Origin: Bradysia coprophila
Taxonomy: Eukaryota > Arthropoda > Insecta > Diptera > Sciaridae
Assembly: GCF_014529535.1 (NCBI RefSeq)
Contig: NW_023503941.1
Span: 4,648,942 to 4,712,941 of the forward strand
Direction of reading: 5' to 3'
Length of the DNA stretch: 64,000 nt
The translations under genes and the position numbers were made by a program. The notes beneath the pieces are model-generated. The model saw only the letters and a program-made list of their open reading frames with translations, did not search any database and had not been told where the DNA came from. This document shows positions 45,501-54,680 of this stretch, one piece after another (positions within the stretch are counted from its first letter, which is position 1; each line of letters begins with the position of its first letter).

Positions 45501-47065
45501 CTTCGACCAATTTCAATTCAAGAGGTTGCTTGATTCATCACGTTTGACCAGTGAAACCACTAGTGGATTTCCGAACACTTCCATCTGTGGTTTTCGAGCG
45601 AAAAGAGGAAACCACACCACACGGCCTTTGTTTCTTTCAATTTTCAGAGGATGTACAAATTCTTACGGAATGACCGCACTCTCACATGACTGTCCGCCCA
45701 CTTGTTTCGTTGACCCAAATCTTTGTTTACGATCAATCGTCACGAAATGCATCAATTTCACGGAGTGGCCAGACTCATCGATTCGAATAAATACTTACAT
45801 CAACTGCCAAAAGTGAAGACAAACTCTTTCCACGGCTCTGCGAAACTCATAGGCCTTCATCTCGACACCTTTGTTGTAACCATGCCGTCCTGTCACGGTC
45901 GCCATAATCGAAAGTTTTAGATGATTCGTTCTTCAATAAATCGGCACGGCTGCAAATTGCTAATTGAACTTCCGTTTTCTGGAAGGGATATTCTCCCCGC
46001 ATCAGTGCCAGAAACCTCTGTTTCTACTTGAGAATGAAACAAGTCATTTTGGGCTGTTGCCCGTTTAACGTTCTCGAATCTCTGAATCTTATTCGTACAA
46101 GCACCTCGTGTTTAAGGCAAAGTCTTTGCATACTTCGACCAATTTCAATTCAAGAGGTTGCTTAATTCATCACGTTTGAGCAGTGAAACCACTCGTGGAT
46201 TTCCAAACAACAAGTGAACCAAAGTGAAGCTACAGGTGAACCCAAGGGAAGCCAAAGGTAAGCTTGAGTGAAGCCTAGCTTCTGTGAACATGTACTATTA
46301 TATATCTAGCGTGTAAAAGTTCGCTAGCTCTACTGCAAAGTGGACTTTACAGTTGAGAGAAGTATATAAAATATAATATTGCGGTTGATCATGACCCGTC
46401 TCCCCCACGTAAAACGCGACCAAATATTCGAGGACCGATGGATTTTAATTTAAATTTTTTATTTCTCGTCCCTGATAGGCAGCAAAAATTGTCCACCAAA
46501 CTTTTCCGAAGTTTCCATCTTGCAAGATCTCACAGTGTGCGCGAGTAACGATTACGAATTCGGATACAAATACTCGATTCCGTTTGGTGGCTTCTTTAGT
46601 TGTCGCGCAGGGAACCCGCTAGCTTCAATTTCGTTATCGAACGAGAAAAATGCAAAACTGCTGCTTACTGCAAGCAAAGCGACCTGCGGTGATGGCTATT
46701 CACAACATGCAGCTGCAATCGACAATGATTGCCTGATCAATTATTGTGTCAAAGCAAATTCATTCGGCTTCGGCCAGAACGAAATACCAATTCAATTGCC
46801 ACCGTTCCAAAACTACGATGAAATGTTTGCTGAAGAAGAAACGAAGCAGTTGCCGGTCGTTATCAATAGGTCGTCTGTTGTGAGCATCGTTCTGGGTACT
46901 TTGCTTGGGTTTGTGGTTCTAGCCAATGTGTTGTTCGTTGCAGTGAAGTGCTTCCTTCGACGCAGACGATCGCGAGCCGAAGATAATGAACGCAAATCGT
47001 TACTTGGAAATACAGCCACCACATCAGAATATGAAAGTATATCAGGCGATGTCGGTGACGCTTAG
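36543..47065 (+). CDS. Macrophage-expressed gene 1 / perforin-2-like MACPF protein, 4 exons
   Basis: Modelled as join(36543..37059, 41342..42019, 42075..42422, 46479..47065), 709 residues, the usual MPEG1 length. All junctions are GT-AG and in phase (each phase 1). Exon 1 carries a signal peptide (about 1-25) and LPGNGWWSLRNIEMN. Exon 2 has the MACPF signature SHGTHAVTGIDLGG (about 221-234). Exon 3 has a cysteine-rich stretch and SGLMFGGVFTSTAINPVTG, and exon 4 has DYEFGYKYSIPFGGFFSC, the P2-domain pattern. A membrane segment spans about 647-672, then RRRRSRAEDNERKSLLGN faces the cytoplasm. MPEG1 is an endosomal pore-forming antibacterial protein. No stops or frameshifts are present in the model. 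Introns of 4282, 55 and 4056 bp carry repeats. A poly(A) signal lies at 47112-47117. The exon 1/exon 2 join is the least certain, as the alternative donor near 37010 was not excluded. Confidence 0.9.
37125..37352. mobile_element. hAT-like MITE family M2, copy 2 (228 bp), in perforin-2 intron 1
   Basis: The termini CAAGGCTGTAAACTTTGGGG and ...CCCCAAAGTTTACAGCCTTG are perfect complements over 20 bp. A perfect 8-bp duplication GACTTAGC flanks the element (37117-37124 and 37353-37360). It lies only 65 bp after the exon 1 donor. Confidence 0.92.
37782..39626 (+). mobile_element. Element E3, copy 1 (1.85 kb), in perforin-2 intron 1
   Basis: Starts ATCCCAACAAAAATCTCTTC and ends GCTCCGGACATGAT. Between are a short inverted segment (TCTGCGTCGCA...TGCGACGCAGA, about 38007-38085), an array of GACGAAAATCGAAAATTT units (about 38085-38660) and about 950 bp of unique sequence. 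That sequence contains CATGGAGATTGGCTGACTAG and GTCGATAGATAGATAGAAAC. Two more copies are at 55721-57555 (inverted) and 61090-62061. No transposase is visible. A 65-codon frame recurs in all three copies. Confidence 0.8.
38085..38660. repeat. Minisatellite, 18-bp unit GACGAAAATCGAAAATTT
   Basis: Roughly 30 units with C/T and A/T variation (GAAAATTCGAC versus GAAAATTTGAC). The same unit occurs inverted at 56570-56990 and in shortened form at 61190-61350, always inside element E3. Confidence 0.9.
39658..39845 (-). mobile_element. Copia-type LTR/PBS relic, in perforin-2 intron 1
   Basis: On the minus strand the LTR end ...AATATTTCACA is followed by GGTTATGGGCCCAGT. This is the primer-binding site used by copia-type elements, complementary to an internal fragment of initiator tRNA-Met. 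Only the LTR side remains, and its outer end is not resolved. Confidence 0.55.
40248..41293. repeat. Giant foldback of CGATAATATCG arrays, ending 49 bp before perforin-2 exon 2
   Basis: Two arrays (40255-40665 and 40856-41285) of about 20 units each, NNNCGATAATATCGTNN, with a self-complementary core. Each array is bounded by GGGAAAAATCTCCGAGTGTA and its complement. The second array read in reverse complement follows the first unit by unit (TTGCAGCGGCGATAATATCG, GCTAGGACGATATTATTG and so on). The pair is therefore an inverted duplication with a spacer of about 190 bp. The outer flanks GGTGACGGGAAA / TTTCCCGTCACC also match. Confidence 0.88.
42565..45240 (+). repeat. 20-bp satellite CACACTGACACATCTTGTAT, about 130 units, in perforin-2 intron 3
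   Basis: Perfect or near-perfect 20-bp units start just after a degenerate left edge (TAACACTCCTTATCA) and decay at the right edge (CTTACCACACTGACACCCCTTGGCACAC). The common variant is TATCAAACTG for TATCACACTG. From 44101 to 44980 the units stay in exact 20-bp register. A nine-unit pattern (positions 2 and 3 of nine variant) occurs at 44581-44760 and again at 44761-44940, a 180-bp higher-order repeat. From about 42890 to 44110 many single-base and multi-base indels interrupt the register. Confidence 0.97.
45341..45576. repeat. Direct duplication D, copy 1
   Basis: About 236 bp, GATATTCTCCCCGCA... to ...GTGGATTTCCGAAC, repeated about 640 bp downstream at 45981-46208 with roughly 85-90% identity by eye. 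It lies in perforin-2 intron 3. Confidence 0.85.
45981..46208. repeat. Direct duplication D, copy 2
   Basis: Matches 45341-45576 in the same orientation. Shared phrases include GGCAAAGTCTTTGCATACTT and TTCAAGAGGTTGCTT. Confidence 0.85.
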
Positions 47066-47111
47066 TAAGACTTTCGATAGCTGTGAGAAGCTAAAACACA
47101 CTTTCCATCAA

Positions 47112-47117
47112 AATAAA
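47112..47117 (+). terminator. Poly(A) signal AATAAA of perforin-2
   Basis: AATAAA lies 47 bp after the stop codon at 47063-47065. Confidence 0.6.
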
Positions 47118-47389
47118 TTTATATTTGTAGTCAAAAGAAATTGTTTACCATTCTTTTCGTAGTTCAATATCGACAACATAGGTGTCATTCAATGTCATAA
47201 TCAGACGTTCATATAACGTAATAACGTTCATATTATATCTTCAAACAACAACAAGCTATATTGCATCCATATATTGTGCCTGGACTTGATGTGCCGTTTA
47301 GAGATGGAGGTGGATTATAGGCTCTATGATGAGATAGTAAAAAGGGTAACCAGCTAGACCACTTTTTAGAAACTAAAGCTCAAATGTAA

Positions 47390-47771
47390 TCGCCCAAAAC
47401 CACTTATAGTGGAGGTATAACGCAAGTCCTTTTATCCACTTACAAAACAGCTGACATAGGTAGGGGTGACGCTTACAGCTTCGACTCGCAAAAAGAAAAG
47501 CTAAAATTTTACCGAAAAATTTCTTAAAAAAAAATACCAACAAAATTTTGTCAGATTATTCGGTTTTTCCTTTGTTTCAGATCGTATTTTCCCCTATTTT
47601 AACCATTTTCTTAACAGTACTTTCCTCAACATCTGCCACTTATGACGCAAAACTTTTTTGCTCTTATTTTTGCGAATTGAAGCTGTGAGCGTCTCCCCCA
47701 CCGATATCAGTTCTTTTGTAAGTGGATAAAAGAACTTGCGTCACACCTCCACTATAAGTGGTTTTGGGCGA
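47390..47771. mobile_element. Foldback element FB1, copy b
   Basis: A 382-bp palindrome with termini TCGCCCAAAACCACTTATAG and its complement. The arms are collinear with copy a (1009-1543), and the centre is shorter. Confidence 0.82.
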
Positions 47772-48560
47772 CATCAGTTCTTTTGGATATCATAAGGACC
47801 TTAATCAACAAAAATTTTACCCGAAAAATTTTAGAAAGAAAATTATAACAAAAAAAATAGCGTCACAAGTGGCAGATGTTGAGGAAGGAATTTTTTTTAA
47901 ATTGTGAAATAAACTGGGCTCAAAATAAGAATTTAAATTCTGTGTGGTTCAAGAGTTTTTCTTGTTCCACACGATCCACAGCGCTTTGAAAGCTTATTTA
48001 GTAACCATGTCCTGCTGCCCTCTCATTCAATTTAGTCGAAACTATCAATTTCATTCGAGACAATACATACAAATATTTCGGTTGAATATTTACTGTACCA
48101 ACTACATAAATACCAAGCGATTCAAATGCAAAGTGTTACAAGTCAGGTTCTGTTTGTAATTGATCAATTAGTTTTGGTGCTTCTTTTACAAATTCTGACG
48201 CGTTACTTAATTGTAGAGTTGACTCTACTGTGCACATATAGAATTCTTCTATCTTAGTTCTTATCTCATGTATCAATAGTGTGCGAAATTTATTCTACAA
48301 ATCGAGTCCGCTGGTGATGTTTTATGTTCTCATATGCTTAATGAAGGACAAAATACAAAATTCCTAAGAACTAACCGAAGAATAAAATATTTTTAGGATT
48401 GTTAATAGTCTACATTCTACAATATGAAAATGTAACGACATTTTAGTGGACAACATACCGAGGCGATTATGGAAAGTTAAGTTAGAACAGACATCTGAAA
48501 AGAATTGCGATAGTCGCCTTTCGACGAACGCACACACTTGGTGTATGACATTTCCTTTAT

Positions 48561-48771
48561 CAACGCACTGCTCCTAGCATGAACATAAGAAATATTTGGA
48601 GGCTGACGAAGTCACAGTAGGCACTGCGTTTCTTTCGTAAAGACAGATGGCTTGTTTCGTTGTATGAGTTAAAACACACTATACAATCAATCTTAAACGG
48701 TAGCTCTCATCACAAAAGCCTCCGAATTGGACATTTGTCAAAGTAGTGTTCATGCTAGGAGCAGTGCGTTG
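48561..48771. mobile_element. MITE with 24-bp perfect termini, 211 bp
   Basis: CAACGCACTGCTCCTAGCAT(GAAC) at the left and its exact complement at the right. CCTTTAT flanks both sides (48554-48560 and 48772-48778), a 7-bp duplication. Confidence 0.85.
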
Positions 48772-49249
48772 CCTTTATTTATTATCATTGTTGTGCAAGT
48801 GTCAACCAATTCTGTTTTTCTTGTGAGGTTTGATCTGTGAATTAGATAAATAATTTTGTTTTCAACTATTTTCCCTAAGAAAAAGTATGCAGAAAAGGCA
48901 AGTTCCAACGTTGCACTGTCGTTTTATTTAAAATTTCGACAGTCAACGGTTTGATTATCTTTTCTCATGCGAATCGCGAGTGTGGAATTTTTTGTCTTTT
49001 GTGCTGACGTACAAAATGTTCGTCTTTTTGGTGTCCAAAATGAAATTATAATGAAATTTCCAGATTTTTAGTTCTATAAGTTATCTAATGAAACATCGGA
49101 CAAGCAGAATATTCAGCCATTTGTGACGCCTATCTTTTTGCTTGTCGAATCTGTAAGCGTCACCTACACCGATATCAGTTCTTTTGTAAGTGGATAACAG
49201 GACTTGCGTCACACCTCCGTGCATGGAAATAATGCGGTATCCTGGTATC

Positions 49250-49880
49250 CTAGATACCGGGCGAAAAATTGGATACCAGGAAATTTAGCCTTCGCCGAAG
49301 GCGATTTTCTTTTTTTTACTGTAAAAATTAGACTTCGTCGGGAAATGTATATCAGCGGGAAATATCTATAAGCAGGAAGAATTCAGAACTAACCGGGAAA
49401 TAGCTGTCACCGGGAAATGGGAAATAGCTATCGCAGGAAAGAACTCACACCGGGAAATATCTATTATCGGGAAGTACTCACTGGGAAATATCTATAAGCA
49501 GGAAGAATTCAGAACTCACCGGGAAATAGCTGTCACCGGGAAATCGGGAATAGCTATTACTGGGAAGAATTCTCCGGGAAATTTTATCAGCTGGAAGAAC
49601 TTATTGAGAAATTTCTACAGACGGTAGAAGAACTTATTGGGAAGTTTCTGTTAGCGAGAATTTTTTTTCTTGTCAGTGTTTAGCGGGAAGTCTCTATCAT
49701 AAGAAGTTTTTACCAACGGGAAGAACTCATTGGGAAGTTTATAACAGGGGAAATTCTATCAGCGGGAAATTTTATTTTGTTAGAGGACAGTGTTAAGTCT
49801 CTATCAGCGGGAAGTACTCCTCGGGAAATTTTTATCAGCGGGAAGAACTTATCAAGAAGTTTTCGTCACTATCCCGATCC
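49250..49880. repeat. Array of CGGGAAATATCTATCAGCGGGAAGAACT-like units
   Basis: About 25 degenerate units with the invariant word GGGAAR. A tail of four more lies at the right end of the element (51865-51955). The whole array lies within the 2755-bp element. Confidence 0.8.
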
Positions 49881-50262
49881 CGATGAATTATTCTCTTCAA
49901 CGAACTAAACTTTTGATGAGTTACTACTTCTGGTGAAACAGTTCCTAATAGGATGCATAGACCTAAGAATTTAAAAATTTCGCCGGCGGCGCTTTTGCTC
50001 AAATTAAAGTTTCATTTAGAATTTTGAGTTTGTACAGTTTCAAAGAATGGTACTATTTTTGCAGCATCAAAAGTCAATCTTCAAAAAATTTAGCTCGCTC
50101 CGCTCGCGAATTTCTTTTTTTATATTTAAGTAAATTGAGGCAGAATTTCTGAAAGACTGTTATGACCAACATATCTCACCGGATACGGCGATTTGACCAT
50201 TTTTAAGTAACATTAATGGCAAGCCTTATTTCATTCATTTTAATCAATTTATTATTCATTTG

Positions 50263-50700
50263 ATGATCTATGAAACAGTGAAATTATTTTCACTTAAAAA
50301 CTTGGAAAAAGGTGCAAAAATGTACCCATTTTTAAGTTTCTTGGGATCGGTTGTCCTTGGCGTCGGCGGTGCCATTGGATATAAATTTCACGACATGGAA
50401 CAAAATAAACACGAAATGGAACTGACAAAACTACGGCAAAAACACGAAATCGAACAAAATATACATGAAATAGGATTGACAAAAATACGGCAACAACACC
50501 AAATGGATTTGGAGAATGTCAAGGTACTATCAAAGGTAGGTCCCGTTGCTAACGGGTTTATATCCGATAATCAACCAAAAAATATTTTCTAGGAGAGACG
50601 TGAGAAGATGAAATCCACCCGAATATGTCTGGCTAAAAATGACACAGAGGAATGTTTACGATCTTTCAATGACGTAATGAAAGAGTTTTCAATGAATTAA
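50263..50700 (+). CDS. Small membrane-anchored coiled-coil protein inside the TIR element
   Basis: Modelled as join(50263..50535, 50593..50700), 126 residues. A second ATG at 50320 would give 107. The intron (57 bp, AAG|GTAGGT...TTTTCTAG|GAG) is phase 0. Without splicing, the frame reads into a TAG at the acceptor. Residues about 20-41 (MYPFLSFLGSVVLGVGGAIG) form one hydrophobic segment. It is followed by a charged helix with two 18-residue repeats, QNKHEMELTKLRQKHEIE and QNIHEIGLTKIRQQHQMD. The C terminus (exon 2) has two cysteines in RICLAKNDTEECLRSFNDVM. I do not recognise the family. Splice sites, intact frame and biased composition support a real gene, either captured by the transposon or belonging to it. 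The start codon is uncertain. Confidence 0.6.
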
Positions 50701-51274
50701 TTAGTTGAAGTGAGGGAACTGTAGTATCGTTCATTGTATTCAGGATGTCGGCATTGTCGAATATTTTTGGTATGGTATTTGACGTCGACATCTTGGAGCC
50801 AATGAACGATAGCACAGTTCCTCACAGTTTACACAGTTTTTTTTTAAATAAATTGTGTTCCAAGATGAAAAATGTTTGTATTAGTTCCGGCCAGCCTAAA
50901 AGACTTGTCTTAATTCGAAGTCCGGTACATCAGCGTTGGATGTGCTGCCTGCTCGAAATTTAGACGTTGCACGAATTTTATTTACATAATGATAACTACT
51001 TCTTCTGCAAAGGATGACATTAACAGTTATTTGCCAAGGAAATAATTTGCTCAAGAGGCATCAGTGCCTTGCTGAAAAGCATACTATAGAGCGATTTTTA
51101 AATACTGGATTTTTGTTTACTTTTGATATCTTTCCACCCACCCGAATAATTTTCAAAAATGTACGACCGCAATAACGACCGCGAATGTATTAGTTTTCAA
51201 CAGAAAATAGATTTGGTTGTAGCTTTGAACTGTCTCATTTTACAACGTCTTCTACCAACCACTTTGTACCTTCG

Positions 51275-51545
51275 TTAAGTAAAATATCTTACACGCATGA
51301 AATATTGAAAACCTCTCAAACCAATATTCTTGTAGGCGACGAAACGTACTAGGTCGTGTGGGGTCGCTGATTGGGTCTTGTTGGGTTTAAAATTCATCCA
51401 CACTGAGTTATGAGCTAGGTTGTGCCTCATCTTACAAAAAAAAATCTTGCATTGACCAGAAATCGAACTCCCGACACCAAAAAGTTTTTTGAACACAAAG
51501 CAGCGACTACAGCCATCCGGCTATAGAGTCACACAATCGTACCGA
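51275..51545 (-). repeat. tRNA-derived SINE candidate
   Basis: On the minus strand CTATAGCCGGATGGCTGTAG (box-A-like) is followed by GGGAGTTCGATTTCTGG (box-B-like). A body contains TCAGTGTGGATGAATTTTAA and GACCCCACACGACC, a piece also found near 18300-18400. The tRNA fold is poor. Confidence 0.4.
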
Positions 51546-52413
51546 ACGTATTGTTGAAGCGTATATACTAAGCATTGACTACTTGATTTCATTCAATGCG
51601 CCTTTTTACATCACATTGCACCTTCTAGATCTCTGAGTAATTCCCAAAATTAGAACAGAAGATAACGTTCCAATGAGTTTATATTATCTGTTTTATCAAA
51701 GGATAGGCTCGTGCAGTTAGCATCTTTACAAACATTTTCTTCTACAAATTGATGAGTGAAAATTCATACAGATGAAAGTCAAGAAAAGGTCAAGCATTGT
51801 AAAAACTAATGTTAGACTTAAATCTGCACAAAAAGACTAGAAAGAGCTTGAGAAATAATATTCGCGTCACCGGGAAGTCAATTGCGACTCACCGGGAAAT
51901 TTTTGTCAAAATTTTCGGATACCGGGAAGTTTTGTCTTGGTTACCGAGAAGTAAACATTATTTCCATGCACGCACACCTCCACTGTAAGTGGTTTTGAGC
52001 GATGATATATCACCTTAAGAAGCTCATCAAAATTTCCGGCCTTTGGCTGAAACACATATATTCAATCAAATTGTGTATGAAGCACACCGGTTCAAATCCA
52101 GCTGTACAGTATTTATTAAGTGAATGTGTCAACGTAAAACCCGGAATCAGTTTGAAACGCACTCAGGTGTTGCCAGATTATTACTATCGTATTCGTTGTT
52201 GTGTCGCTACAGGTACATATACTCGACAACTTTCGGCTGAATCATCGATTTGCGTTATCTGGAATTATTATTTATCACAATATTGCAGTTTCAATTTGAT
52301 TAGAGTGAAAGAGTGAACATATTGGTTTCTGCTTGAAGCAGAAAAATTCCTAAATTTCAATAACAAATTGCGTATTACACACAATATCTCCTTCATCCAA
52401 TTAGTTTGCAACA

Positions 52414-52873
52414 ATGGATTCACCGAATACATCGTCGCCGTTTAGTGGAAACAGGTTAATCATTTCCAGAACAGTTAACATCCCACATAAAATGACAATC
52501 GTCTCACTTTTAGTTCAACCGAACCAAACGAGTCTCAGAAGAATTTGGAGCTCACAAAGAACAAAGTCGATGAAGTAGTTGACATAATGCGACAAAATGT
52601 TCAAAAAATCGTCGATCGCGGTGAAAACTTAGCGGAAGTTGATAATCGAACTGAAGCGTTAAGAAACAGTGCTATGCAGTTCCAGAGTCATTCTCAGAAA
52701 TTACAACAAAAGCAATGGTGGGCCAATACGAAAATGAAAATTGCATTGGGTGTCGTTGGAGTAATTCTGATTATAATTATCATTGGTGAGGAGACGTTAT
52801 TTTTACGTTATTTGGCGACCGAAGTCAACTGAATTCTTTGTTTTTCGATTTTATAGTTTGGATTGCTTCTTAG
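52414..52873 (+). CDS. R-SNARE (synaptobrevin/VAMP family), 3 exons
   Basis: join(52414..52454, 52514..52785, 52857..52873), 109 residues. Introns of 59 and 71 bp have GT-AG ends and keep frame. A short polar N terminus (1-26) precedes the SNARE motif, about residues 27-85: NKVDEVVDIMRQNVQKIVDR, with the zero-layer arginine R49, then GENLAEVDNRTEALRNSAMQ. QWWANTKMK is the juxtamembrane WW motif, and a C-terminal anchor (about 90-107) ends VWIAS. VAMPs sit on vesicles and pair with syntaxin/SNAP-25-type partners to drive fusion. The ARGENL-like stretch (DRGENLAEV) is closer to the endosomal VAMP8 type, while the tail is closer to insect Syb, so I do not assign a symbol. There is no longin domain. 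The poly(A) signal is at 53032-53037. Confidence 0.93.
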
Positions 52874-53428
52874 CTATCAACAGTACCGCAATTCAAAAGA
52901 TCCTATTTGCTGATGGTCAGAATACGTTAAAAATACAAACACTGTGTGCAATGTAATTCTCGAGGGGGTGACAGCTAAATTGTTTTCTTCCAATTATGTT
53001 TGTCACCTCCTCGATAAATATTGGAAAAATGAATAAATTTAAGACTTGCTTCTGCACTGTGATATTCTACAACGTATTAAAAACTGGCTACGGTGAGCTT
53101 TAAAATTTTCTATTCGAGCTCTCATAATAGCTAAGAAAACACGGCAGAGTAAAATAAGCCAGGTAGGAGCACTTGATTTGACTAGGGATTTGAATGATCC
53201 AGTAACCTTGTATACTTTGCGAATAAAATTCATTCAAATTGGTGAATTGATGTATTGCCGGGGTAGATATGCCATGTGTTTATCTTCAGTTTTAATTAAA
53301 AGGAAAAGGTTGAATTTTCTCGACGTTTCCACCTTCTCCAGGTCATCATCAAGAGTTGTTATTCAAAGAAATCTATCTTTTAGTACAAAGATTGGTCAAT
53401 TATTAGACCAGTATGAAGTACTGTGGTC
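52874..53428. other. 3' flank of VAMP and unassigned repeat DNA
   Basis: AATAAA at 53032-53037. A hairpin TCTCGAGGGGGTGACA...TGTCACCTCCTCGA at about 52960-53015 lies in the 3' region. A stretch at 53320-53360 (CTCGACGTTTCCACCTTCTC) resembles Penelope-like 3' DNA but is not conclusive. Confidence 0.4.
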
Positions 53429-53640
53429 TTATAGGTCAACCACAACCTTTTCCTGAGCTGGGCCGTGGGGAGGCAGTGGTGAGTCAAATGGTAAGCAAAC
53501 TGATACAACAACACTGTCTCCTTCTTCCATATGACTTATACATGTTCTTACCGCTACCAGGTCATCTTCGTCGAGCTGATTCAAGGCATTAACGTCCGAA
53601 GATACATGAATCGCTGCCCTTGGTCTCACTCCTTTTTTGT
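53429..53640 (-). pseudogene. LINE endonuclease (EEP) fragment
   Basis: Minus-strand frame YHKKGVRPRAAIHVSSDVNA, DEDDLVAVRTCISH, then VVVSVCLPFDSPLPPHG and a stop. The RPRAAIHV...DLVAV...VSVYLP order is that of the apurinic-type endonuclease of many LINEs. The active-site residues on either side are absent. It abuts the copia LTR at 53649. Confidence 0.55.
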
Positions 53641-53648
53641 GGTAAAAC

Positions 53649-54257
53649 TGTTAGAGAGTGCGGAATGAATGGAGCCAGATGTTGATCGGTCGAAATAGTT
53701 TTATTGAATGAACAAAGAATTTTGATTATCTATTTTCACAAGAGTTTACTGAGTTGTTCTATGATTCAATTATATCGATCATGCTACTTTGTTTCTTCAA
53801 CACTCCCCCTCAAATGTACATGATCGACACACCATTCTCCTCCTTGATTTTAGAAAGCACAATCCATTCAACTTATTGAACCGCGATTTTCCTTTTTTAT
53901 CCGCCATATGATCGACAACAAATTCCAAATGCCTTGTAATTATCCACACAACACTTTGCTAAGCTGCCACGCCATACTACGCTGCTATGCTTGGCTACGC
54001 CGCTATGCCGGACTACGTTGCTATGCCTGACCACGCTGCTATGCCACTATGTCTTGCTATGCCGCAATGTCTTGCTATGCCGCAATGTCTTGTTATGCCG
54101 CTATGCAAAGTTACGTTCGGTAATTATTCGACTCCAGTACGATATTGATTCAATAAACGCAACTGGGTCCCATCCCATAACCTGTTAGAGACTGCGGAAT
54201 GAATGGAGTCAGATGTTGATCGGTCGAAATAGTTTTATTGAATGAACAAAGAATTTT
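53649..54257 (-). mobile_element. Miniature copia-type element (TRIM-like), 5' LTR truncated
   Basis: On the minus strand, the 3' LTR occupies 53649-53802 (154 bp, TGTTGAAG...CTCTAACA). It is preceded by the polypurine tract TTGAGGGGGAG (53803-53813). A 380-bp interior with no gag or pol ends at the PBS-like GGTTATGGGATGGGACCCAG (about 54163-54182). Then comes the second LTR, of which 75 bp (54183-54257) match. The interior includes a run of GCTATGCYNNNCTACGCC-type units (53960-54110). Confidence 0.7.
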
Positions 54258-54299
54258 ATTCATGTATCAATACAACAAATACAACTGAAATGGACCTAC

Positions 54300-54495
54300 C
54301 ATTAAGCCCTAGGCGAGCTTTCGTTTTACGAAAATGATTAGAGAAAACAGCTGACGAAAAACATTTAAAAATGTCCTTTCTCTGACGAACACTATCGGGG
54401 AGCTCGCGTGGGTCAATTTCGTTCGTTTTGAACATTCTCTCCAATTCTTTTTGCTCTGGCCCAGGGGGCTTTTCTTTCCACAGCTTTGTTGCCAT
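54300..54495 (-). CDS. Possible orphan first coding exon
   Basis: An ATG at 54495 opens a 65-codon frame beginning MATKLWKEKPPGPEQKELER and containing PDSVRQRKDIFKCFSSAVF and NHFRKTKARLG. It ends at a good donor (AATG|GTAGGT, 54300/54299). The composition (charged, helical) looks protein-coding. I do not recognise the family and could not find the next exon, since the downstream intron region is filled by the copia relic. It could be an exon of a gene extending beyond the repeats, or a retained fragment. Confidence 0.4.
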
Positions 54496-54680
54496 CTCAA
54501 TTTACGTTTATAGAAATTAATTCTAATAATTATTCCTATAATTGATTCGTTCGGGACAATGCACAAGCACTCGTATAAGATGTGTGAATGAAACTTATAA
54601 ATCTCAGAAATTTTTGACTAATCGCATTGACATGGTATTTCATGCAGTTGCTAATGTCGCGACATTAGAAATAGTAAAGA

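Larger units (their letters stand above)
49218..51972. mobile_element. 2755-bp TIR element carrying a spliced gene
   Basis: The ends CGTGCATGGAAATAATG (49218-49234) and CATTATTTCCATGCACG (51956-51972) are perfect 17-bp inverted repeats. CACACCTC flanks both sides (49210-49217 and 51973-51980), and removing the element restores the arm of FB1. An 8-bp duplication points to the hAT group or another 8-bp-duplicating family. Near both ends are GGATACCGGGAA-like motifs. The left 650 bp is an array of CCGGGAAATATCTATNAGC units. The middle holds the two-exon gene at 50263-50700. No transposase frame is visible, so it is non-autonomous. Confidence 0.9.
47797..52001. mobile_element. Foldback element FB1, copy c, split by later insertions
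   Basis: 47797-47915 matches the inner left part of copy a. 49116-49217 plus 51973-52001 match its right arm (TGATATCGGTGTAGGTG in inverse orientation, then CACACCTCCACTGTAAGTGG). The right arm is interrupted between 49217 and 51973 by the 2755-bp element. The outer left arm is missing. Confidence 0.7.

Noticed and set aside
45526-45816. A 96-codon frame as an extra perforin-2 exon
   Set aside because: Exons 3 and 4 join in phase without it, and its 5' part lies in the duplicated block D.
46813-47022. Minus-strand frame over perforin-2 exon 4
   Set aside because: Shadow of the coding exon.
50745-50963. Second frame in the 2755-bp element as a transposase piece
   Set aside because: No transposase motif; it lies over a hairpin (GAACTGTAGTATCGTTCATTG pairing at about 50718-50818, with mismatches).
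52002-52316. A 104-codon frame as the VAMP N terminus or a separate gene
   Set aside because: No recognisable motif; the VAMP model is complete from the ATG at 52414. It may be 5' flank.
53320-53360. A hammerhead-ribozyme-like core in Penelope-like 3' DNA
   Set aside because: The conserved CUGANGA core is changed (CUGGAGA) and I could not see the required stems.
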